From: Porodaedalea pini
Taxonomy: Eukaryota; Basidiomycota; Agaricomycetes; Hymenochaetales; Hymenochaetaceae
Assembly: GCA_002794775.1 (NCBI GenBank)
Contig: NBAY01000055.1
Location: 1 to 64,000 of the forward strand
DNA: 64,000 bases
Reading direction: 5' to 3'
Shown here: piece after piece, positions 58,164 to 64,000 of the stretch
Numbering within the stretch: position 1 is the stretch's first letter
Layout: each line of letters starts with the position of its first letter
The notes under the pieces: model-generated
The model's database searches: none
The model's input: only the letters and a program-made list of their open reading frames with translations
Told to the model about the DNA's origin: nothing
Position numbers and translations under genes: made by a program

Positions 58164-59265
58164 ATACCCGAATTATCTAGAAAATAATGCAACGTCAAGA
58201 TCAAGCGCTGTAGTCGAATGCGACAAAGATCATACCACTTCCACGACAGCCAAACCCGGCTTCGTACAAGAATTGTGGCACCTGCGTCGTTTTCCCACTG
58301 CCTGTTGCACCACATAGGACGATAACGGAATTCAGACGTACGGCCTCGACGATCGGCTGCTCTTCAGCGAGGATAAGGAGTTCAAGGTGCGCTGCCTGCA
58401 CGTTACCGGAACGTTTCACGGTTACAAACTTCAGACTAGTCTTCTGCGAAGCTGGCAGTTTACCTGCTCTCACGGAATACAGCGGGTTAAGCTCTCGCGC
58501 GAGTGCAGTATCCGGAAGAGACAGATCTTCGCCCAGAGGCCCGCGCATCTCGTGAGGGCCATCAAGCGGTGTGCGAGGCTTTTTCGTCCCTGGGGATGGT
58601 GCCAATGGAAATGCGATAGTGCTAGCATTATCTCCTTCTGTGAGAGGCGGCGCAATGTACCCCTTCGCCGTGCTGAGCTGAAGCACTGCCCAATCCTTGA
58701 AGCCCATACGCTTGCGTTTTGACGACGAAGATTGAGCCACTTTCTCTTCGCCTGAGCTTGACCCACCTTCGCCGTCGGACTTATCGCTGTTTCCACCGCT
58801 AGATTCTGCATCTTCGCTGTCTTCTTCCTCCAAGTTACCTTCGTTCTCGGACGAGTCAAGCGCCGAATCGGAGCTATCGAAAGAGCTGTCGCTCTCTATG
58901 TCCGGCTCTTCTGTACTAGTATGCGGATGCTTCCCCCAGCCTTTGAACGCGGTCTAATGTTGTGTATGAGTTGAGCATCATAAATTATAAATCATACGAG
59001 GTCACTGACTTGAGGACCTTTTACCAGGCGTTTCACCGCCTTTGGCTCTTGCACAGTTCCATCTTCATTTCTGCGCAAGGCACTGCCGATTATGGAGTCG
59101 GAAGTCACCGGTAGCGGCTTTGCTGTGAGCGCAGTAGTATCTGACTCCTCGTCGAGGACAATGACAGGGGACGCTCGTGAACTGCCCGGCTCCGCTTTAG
59201 CAGCGATATCCTTTCGACGTCTTCCGTATCAGCGTCCTCACTCTCGTCTTCATTACTGAGCCCGT
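58164..59265 (-). pseudogene. Captured fragment of a DHR1/ECM16-type DEAH helicase gene
   Basis: A piece of a host gene for a nucleolar DEAH-box RNA helicase (DHX37/Dhr1 type) lying inside the transposon. It reads, 5' to 3', an acidic linker (LSNEDESEDADTEDVER; DSIIGSALRRNEDGTVQEPK), then an intron, then TAFKGWGKHPHTSTEEPD, acidic runs, KRKRMGFKDWAVLQLS, HLELLILAEEQPIVEAVRLN and the Walker A motif SVIVLCGATGSGKTTQVPQF, LYEAGFG. A second intron (GTATGATC..TTTTCTAG) leads to DNSGM, where similarity ends. The start codon, the rest of the ATPase core and the C-terminus are missing, so it cannot make an active helicase. Retained introns show that genomic DNA, not a processed mRNA, was captured. 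The family usually has Glu before the Walker A glycines (GETGSGKT); here it is Ala. Confidence 0.85.
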
Positions 59266-59298
59266 CTACATACCAGAGCCAACGACATACATGGTGTC
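59266..59298. repeat. 33-nt direct repeat bracketing the captured fragment (right)
   Basis: Core ATACCAGAGCCAACGACAT. It abuts the transposase stop codon (59300-59302). It therefore marks the original spacer between the two transposon genes, duplicated around the captured helicase DNA. Confidence 0.85.
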
Positions 59299-59299
59299 C

Positions 59300-60687
59300 C
59301 TATCTGCGTCGATTCTGTCTCCTCTGACGCTCTGCTACATAATCTAGCCACATCTGCTTCGCTAATTCATCTCGTAAGTTCTCTGCCTGTGCCTTCTCCG
59401 CTTGACCTGATACTCCACCTCGCTCTCCATGTGCCATGTCAATCTCCTCTGCATCAAAGTCTTGTATCTCTGGTATGTCAGTTGGGTCGTAAATTCGGAT
59501 AATATTATGAACAACGCATAGGGCCTGGATAAGACCAGCTTGTGTGGTGATGGAGTAATCAGGAGCTGTTGCGAAGATCTTGAAGCGCTTCTTGAAGACA
59601 CCGAATGTCCGCTCAACAACATTACGAGCTTGAGCATGACGCAAATTGAATAACTCCTTCTCGTCTTGTGGCCTGTAAGCATTATTTTGGTAAGATGCAT
59701 TGGAGTTTCTTCAGTACACTACATACTTCTGTCTCCCTGCTGCCCATTCTCGCAGATGATAGCGAACTCCACGATAAGGAACAAGAATCGATGGGCTAGC
59801 AGGAAAGCCTGCATCACCAAGGTAGAACTTTGAACGTGGGATTAAAAAATCCTTGGTCCTGGCATCCTCGAGAATTGCACTATCAGCTGCACTGCCTTCC
59901 CAACCACTGAGAATGTAAATGAACCTCATGTCAAATGACACGGCGGCAAGTACATTTTGTGATATAGTTCCCTTCCGGTTACGATAACGAGGTCGGTCTT
60001 CAGCAGGTAGCTTTGCAAAGATATGCGTGCCGTCAAGAGCTCCAAGGCAATCTTTGAAGTATGGGAACAACTTTCCACGACTGCATTGGATCTCAGGAGG
60101 GGTGGGATCAGATTCTCGGGGTAACTTGATATATGTATTGTAGATGTTGCTTGACATTAGGGCATTGAGGATGCGATGAAAGCATCTGGAAATCTATTCA
60201 ATTTAATAAGTCAAATATACTTTAAATCAACTTACTTTGAAATAGTATCTGCACTTCGTTGGAATCGTTCCTGGACCCTCCGGTTTGACTCGCCTGATGT
60301 AGCAGTGTACAAAAAAATTGCCAACTGCTCATCTGTACGCATGTGCTTTGAATCACAAAGGCCCCCCTTCGCCTCCAAAATACCCAGCAACTTTTCAAAC
60401 ACATGCTTGTTCACACCCATTGCCCTTTTGAACCGACTAGGATGCCCTTCTCGAAGCTCAGCTACCCACTCTGGACCAGATAATTTTGAATTATTCAAGG
60501 GTGTTTTTGCAAACATGCCCGAAACTGAATGAACAGCCACAGCAGCAGAAAAGCAGGCAAAAAGGGCTGTCTTTCGCACCAATGCATGCCGCTTGGTCTG
60601 ATTGTCAAGTTTTTTCTTAGCAGACGAAGTGCGGGTAACCGTCATGCTAGGGCAGCCGGGGCAGAAGGGCGAGCAGAAGGGCGGCAC
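59300..60687 (-). CDS. PIF/Harbinger DDE transposase (HARBI1-like)
   Basis: DDE superfamily endonuclease that cuts and pastes the element. Exon 1 starts at 60687 (or the Met at 60645, MTVTRTSSAKKK) and includes FEKLLGILEAKGGLCDSKHM and AIFLYTATSGESNRRVQERF. Exon 2 has CFHRILNALMSSNIYNTYI, the first catalytic Asp in FKDCLGALDGTHIFAKLPAE, GWEGSAADSAILEDARTKDF, and the second Asp in FYLGDAGFPASPSILVPYRG. Exon 3 has the catalytic Glu in ARNVVERTFGVFKKRFKIFA, then IQALCVVHNIIRIYD and a basic end (YVAERQRRQNRRR). The introns join in phase with GTAAGT and GTATGT donors. About 425 residues, complete. This is the DDE_Tnp_4 pattern. Confidence 0.92.
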
Positions 60688-60780
60688 AATATGTGAAAGA
60701 TAAATTTAATTTGTACTACAACGAAAAACTACTCTATCACAAAAACAGATTCTGGGGTGTTCGGTGCAGCTGTATCTCTT

Positions 60781-60821
60781 GCTCTATCGCGATTTGTGAC
60801 CTGTGCAAATCGCGATAGAGC
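60781..60821. repeat. Subterminal perfect hairpin in the transposon
   Basis: GCTCTATCGCGATTTG (60781-60796) pairs exactly with CAAATCGCGATAGAGC (60806-60821) around a 9-nt loop. It lies 40 bp inside the right end. Related TTGCGATAGAG-like sequence is seen inside the left end near 56630. A binding site for the element's own Myb/SANT protein or transposase is a reasonable guess. Confidence 0.75.
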
Positions 60822-60834
60822 GAGATCACGATCG

Positions 60835-60861
60835 CACGAGAAATTGCAGCCGAACACACCC
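60835..60861 (-). repeat. PIF/Harbinger right terminal inverted repeat
   Basis: Ends ATTGCAGCCGAACACACCC followed by TAA. Matches the left terminus over 27 bp with one mismatch. A related sequence, GGGGTGTTCGGTGCAGC, occurs near 60757 in the opposite orientation, so the right end is itself an imperfect inverted repeat of about 105 bp. Confidence 0.9.
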
Positions 60862-61258
60862 TAAGTCTCGAGTGAGGTCTAAGTGCAAAAATGCTCAGTC
60901 TTGCAATGTAGTGCACTTTCTACAGTATTGCGTAATTGTAAGCTATGTAAGTTACATACAGTTCCGAGTCCCTAGATCCAAATTTGCAGGTTACGCCGAT
61001 GTGCAGCGGAAGAGAATGTACAGGTAAATTATTAAACATATGTCGCGTGGGTAAAAAGCCTGATATCCTAGAGTTATTTATAAATCCTCAGGCTCGAATT
61101 ATGTGCGAGCACGCTTTGCCGCGCGCTGGGCCTTCAGAAGCTCAAGAGTTGTCAAGGGCCTTTTCTCCGGCCTCGTACGCTGTGAGCCAAAGATCTGACT
61201 ACAGAGTCACCAGTACAGTTAGTAAAGCTCTATAAGAGAATGTGTGAACAACGTACAC

Positions 61259-61393
61259 ATTCCACCAGCGCAATAATCTATTAGATGACTTGCTGCCATC
61301 GAAGATCCCAACAATGTTCCAGTAGAGCACAGTCGTGTCAAATGTTCCATCCATGAGGGACCAGACCTCCTTGTCACTGATGCTATGGCGCAT
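61259..61393 (-). pseudogene. Isolated exon of an unknown basidiomycete gene
   Basis: A 135-nt open stretch with an acceptor in front (TTCTCCACAG before ATGCGCC) and a donor behind (GTGTACG). It encodes RHSISDKEVWSLMDGTFDTT, VLYWNIVGIFDGSKSSNRLL and RWWN. The pattern (W..dgtFd...ly..iv..f....LLrWWN) resembles an uncharacterised basidiomycete family often found near repeats. No adjoining exons are seen, and the foldback element starts 73 bp upstream. Probably a gene fragment. Confidence 0.45.
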
Positions 61394-61465
61394 CTGTGGA
61401 GAATGCAAAATCAAGCAGTTGGGTCAATCCTCTAGCATTTTAGACGATTACAGCCATTTTCATAA

Positions 61466-62284
61466 GTCCTGCGACACGTGCATATCACGTGAAATGAGCC
61501 GCGCCAGAGCCAAAGTGTCGAAAAATTAGAATGAATGCCTATTTTCTCTGTGAATTCTGCACAGTACCTGCTCATTAAGTACTCAAAAAAAAAGGCACAG
61601 TTTTCAGGAGAATAAATATGTAAAATATGGAGCAATAAATTGACTGTGTAGGTAAGTGGAGATCAAACAAGTGCAGCTGGTCTGTTCTCTCATACATTTC
61701 CACTGAGATTCAAAAATTATGGCTTCCCTACATCTACCTATAAAACTCTTTCCTGTATCTGTAAATTAAGTATATGACTATACCAACATCTCCTGCAAGT
61801 TTGGAGCCAATCCATTCAGTATTCATGGTGCAGCTGCAAGATTTGTGTTCTACTCTGCAAGACCTGTTGTGAGAAAAGGAGGGTGGAAAGAGCTTGAAGT
61901 GGAACACAAATCTTGCTGCTGCACCATGAATACTGAATGGATTGGCTCCAAACTTGCAGGAGATGTTGGTATAGTCATATACTTAATTTACAGACACAGG
62001 AAAGAATTTTATAGGTAGATGTAGGGGAGCCATAATTTTTGAATCTCAGTAGAAATGTATGAGAGAACAGACCAGCTGCACTTGTTTGATCTCCACCTGC
62101 CTACACAGTCAATTTATTGCTCCATATTTTACATATTTATTCTCCTGAGAACTGTGCCTTTTTTTGAGTACTTAATGAGCAGGTACTGTGCAGAATTCAC
62201 AGAGAAAATAGGCATTCATTCTAATTTTTCGACACTTTAGCTCTGGCGCGGCTCATTTCACGTGACATGCACATGTCGCAGGAC
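61466..62284. repeat. Foldback element: long inverted repeat with ~385-bp arms
   Basis: The left arm (61466-61850) starts GTCCTGCGACACGTGCATAT. The right arm (61902-62284) ends with the reverse complement, ATGTCGCAGGAC. The arms match almost base for base, with only scattered substitutions and small gaps, around a 51-nt loop (61851-61901). Each arm carries TCACGTGA near its outer end (61485-61492 and 62258-62265). There is no coding capacity. A transcript across it would fold into a very long hairpin. I see no clear target duplication. Confidence 0.92.
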
Positions 62285-62480
62285 GAGGGCGTCCCCGGGA
62301 CAGGGAACACACTCCATTGGAGCTCGCTTGGAGTTCGGCTGGAGTCAGGGTTGATATTAGGTAATTGATGCGGCAGGCATGCCGACAAGATATGTAATCA
62401 TAGTCTCATTTAGTAAATGTTGATCTTGTACATAACCTTTTCATCAGTCACAGTCACATACACAGGATGTTACTGTGACT

Positions 62481-62511
62481 GACGGGCTTCTAGTGCCACT
62501 AGAAGCCCGTC
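62481..62511. repeat. 31-nt near-perfect palindrome
   Basis: GACGGGCTTCTAGTG pairs exactly with CACTAGAAGCCCGTC around a single C. It is followed by ACTAG. Helitron 3' ends have a short hairpin followed by CTRR, so CTAG fits, but the next base is C rather than T and no Helitron protein is seen nearby. Confidence 0.7.
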
Positions 62512-62575
62512 ACTAGCATGAGGCTACTGTATGTAAGTGCATACCTTGTCTGCTTCAAGGCCCTCTACAAAGTCA

Positions 62576-62968
62576 CAGGCCCTTGACAACACTGTCACCA
62601 AGGCTGTCAAGGCTGGCCTCCATTTCACTGTGGCCATGGGCAATGACAACCATGATGTGTGTGACTAGTTGCCCACTTCTACCTCCCTTGCTGTCATCAT
62701 TGGTACATCAATCATCACTGACAAACATGCTTACTTCTCCAACCATATCTTGGGAACGATGGCATGTAAATTCTCCATCTCTTTGCGGCTGATGAGCCTT
62801 GCATCACACCTCTCCAATGAGGTCTCATACGTCTCAATCGACCTCACCATTGCCACATCATCGCCAATGTCTCACCCTGCTCACCGCTTAGAGGGCCATC
62901 TGTCCTCATTGTCAACCTCATATCTCTGTCATCTGGCCATTGTTTCTCTCACTCTCTGCATGCAATGA
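62576..62968 (+). pseudogene. Decayed subtilisin-like (S8) protease fragment
   Basis: Reads ALDNTVTKAVKAGLHFTVAM, GNDNHDVCD, a stop, then TSLAVIIGTSIITDKHAYFS and NHILG. Fungal subtilases have a stretch like AVxxAVxAGLxFAVAAGNDN..AC, then AxTVGAST..DxRAYFSNxG, so the order and spacing fit. The region that should hold the catalytic GTSMASP reads ATSSPMSHP. With the internal stop and lost catalytic motif this is a dead fragment. It follows the small palindrome closely and may have been carried there by a repeat. Confidence 0.6.
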
Positions 62969-63548
62969 GAGCCCTTGTTCACTGCTTTCCATCGATAACT
63001 TGCTCAATTCTATCCACTCTGTTCCAAGGACGATGCGGCCTCATGTCTATCACTGTCCCTGTAGGGTATGAGGCCTGAACTGTATATAGCCCATATCTCA
63101 CAAGATGGGACACACATTGTCTCATGGATTTCTGCATTGTGGAGAGCTTGTGGACATTGTTCTTTCAATGCCTGGAGCATCGATTTTGGATTCGAACTTG
63201 TGACTCAGCAGCTTCATCAGTTTTGACCCCTATACTCAGTAGGGCCTCTGCAGGTTCACACTATATCTACATTGTTCACCACCCAATTTACATGGGAGTA
63301 TCACTCTTGGAAAGCCCTGATCAACAGGTTTCCAACAGTGCCTCATCCGTAGCATGCTGCATAGTACTCATGATGCTATTGACGCTGCAAATGTGACTTC
63401 TCATCTATGGTCTCACCCTTGTCCATCCTTGTGTATGTCGTGCCAATCTCTGCAAATACACAACAGATTCCAGTGCAGGTTTCTGCAGTATTCAGCCCTA
63501 TATCATCGCTTTCCAACAAGCCCTTACATGCATGGATGCGTTCCGTAT
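62969..63548. other. Repeat-rich region without a recognised gene
   Basis: Continuation of the decayed region with short open frames and no motifs I recognise. Its even TG/CA-rich composition, unlike the coding regions further left, suggests old repeat sequence. Confidence 0.45.
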
Positions 63549-64000
63549 TCATCGTTCTGCACACCAATTTGTCTGCACACCACCAACATCCTCTAGCATG
63601 TCCACACAGAACTCAAAGTCTGAGACAGAGCCCAGCTCTGATGGCAGCAGGCTAGGCTGCAGATGTGCATATAGGTAGCATGTAACCTTGCTGCTTGCAG
63701 TCTCCTCCTCATACTCTGCCTCACTTTCCCTGCTCTCCTCATCTGATAAGCAGTGAAAGTGTGAGCACATGCCTGAATGAACCTGTGCATCATCAAGAAA
63801 AGGGTTCAGGGCCATGTTATTGATGGAGGTGCACTCTGCCAGCACCAATGCCTCACCTCTGGCCTCGCTTGCAGCTGTACTCACACTAACACTCATTGTA
63901 CCATCTGTGGCCATGTCAATGTCAATTTCAGCTCCAGGGAGCATCTCCATGCTTGCAGAGCACTTCAGGCATGACTCTGCACCTGTGAGTGCCTCTTGCT
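63549..64000 (-). CDS. Hypothetical acidic protein (partial at right edge)
   Basis: An open frame on the minus strand entering from the right edge. It reads ALTGAESCLKCSASMEMLPG, AEIDIDMATDGTMSVSVSTA, ECTSINNMALNPFLDDAQVH and LSDEESRESEAEYEEETASS, and ends at 63549 (VGGVQTNWCAER). It is acidic and Ser-rich, with no domain I know. It lies in repeat-like surroundings and may be part of a mobile element's coding region or a chance frame. Confidence 0.3.
   Translation of the reverse strand, partial: QEALTGAESCLKCSASMEMLPGAEIDIDMATDGTMSVSVSTAASEARGEALVLAECTSINNMALNPFLDDAQVHSGMCSHFHCLSDEESRESEAEYEEETASSKVTCYLYAHLQPSLLPSELGSVSDFEFCVDMLEDVGGVQTNWCAER

Larger units (their letters stand above)
56549..60861. 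mobile_element. PIF/Harbinger DNA transposon, apparently complete
   Basis: 4313 bp bounded by terminal inverted repeats and flanked on both sides by TAA (56546-56548 and 60862-60864), the target duplication typical of PIF/Harbinger. It has the expected two genes, a Myb/SANT-like DNA-binding protein (plus) and a DDE transposase (minus), converging on the centre. Both frames look intact, so the copy may be autonomous. Between them sits a captured helicase gene piece (58164-59265). It is inserted just upstream of the 603-residue gene, about 180 bp from its start. Confidence 0.9.

Noticed and set aside
58201..58859. The helicase frame as a functional gene.
   Set aside because: Only the acidic N-terminal part and the Walker A region are present, and the sequence ends inside the ATPase domain at a transposon boundary repeat.
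1..64000. CRISPR arrays, bacterial operons, rRNA genes.
   Set aside because: None seen. The window is intron-rich eukaryotic DNA, and no regularly spaced repeats or rRNA sequence were found.

Overview
This window is nuclear DNA from a filamentous basidiomycete, most probably an Agaricomycete (mushroom or polypore type). The reasons are the short 50-70 nt GT-AG introns in nearly every gene, several micro-exons, a basidiomycete-style Zn2Cys6 regulator, a DUF6534-like membrane protein, large F-box/LRR families, and basidiomycete forms of UTP3, TOM22, PDC and FEN1. The lineage is inferred from gene content; I ran no database search.

Layout. 1-3762 (minus): a secreted GH35 beta-galactosidase that runs off the left edge. 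4.3-12.7 kb: an F-box/LRR cluster with one scrambled relic, two tandem copies (A, B) and a convergent, more distant copy (D). 12.8-19.8 kb: a housekeeping block with UTP3/SAS10 (+), a Zn2Cys6 transcription factor (-) and TOM22 (+). 19.8-26.1 kb: a gene-poor stretch with one copy of a small secreted-protein gene inside a duplicated segment. 26.9-28.6 kb: a delta-12 type fatty-acid desaturase (-). 30.0-33.2 kb: an inverted copy of the F-box pair (relic E and copy C). 33.8-49.5 kb: five minus-strand genes, a DUF6534-like membrane protein, a YEATS2-like chromatin protein, a TPR/Mlp nuclear-pore coiled coil, and pyruvate decarboxylase, plus the promoter regions between them. 50.2-52.0 kb: the second copy of the secreted-protein segment. 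52.7-56.4 kb: FEN1/RAD27 (+) and an unrecognised 603-residue protein (-).

56.5-60.9 kb is a complete PIF/Harbinger DNA transposon: 27-bp terminal inverted repeats, a TAA target duplication, a Myb/SANT-like gene and a DDE transposase gene, both apparently intact. Between its two genes lies a captured, intron-containing piece of a DHR1/ECM16-type DEAH RNA helicase gene, bracketed by a 33-nt direct repeat. 60.9-64.0 kb is a repeat graveyard: a foldback element with ~385-bp arms, a stray exon, a decayed subtilisin-like protease and a 31-nt palindrome.

How the genes relate. The housekeeping genes (ribosome biogenesis, mitochondrial import, replication, nuclear pore, chromatin reading, fermentation) do not form a pathway. 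The accessory story is duplication and decay. Five of the six F-box copies have lost or interrupted reading frames, each by a different lesion. The left and right F-box blocks are inverted relative to each other around a ~17 kb core. The most unusual items are the helicase capture inside the transposon, the foldback palindrome, the micro-exons of 6 and 12 nt that carry or abut key residues, and the pair of cysteine-free secreted proteins.
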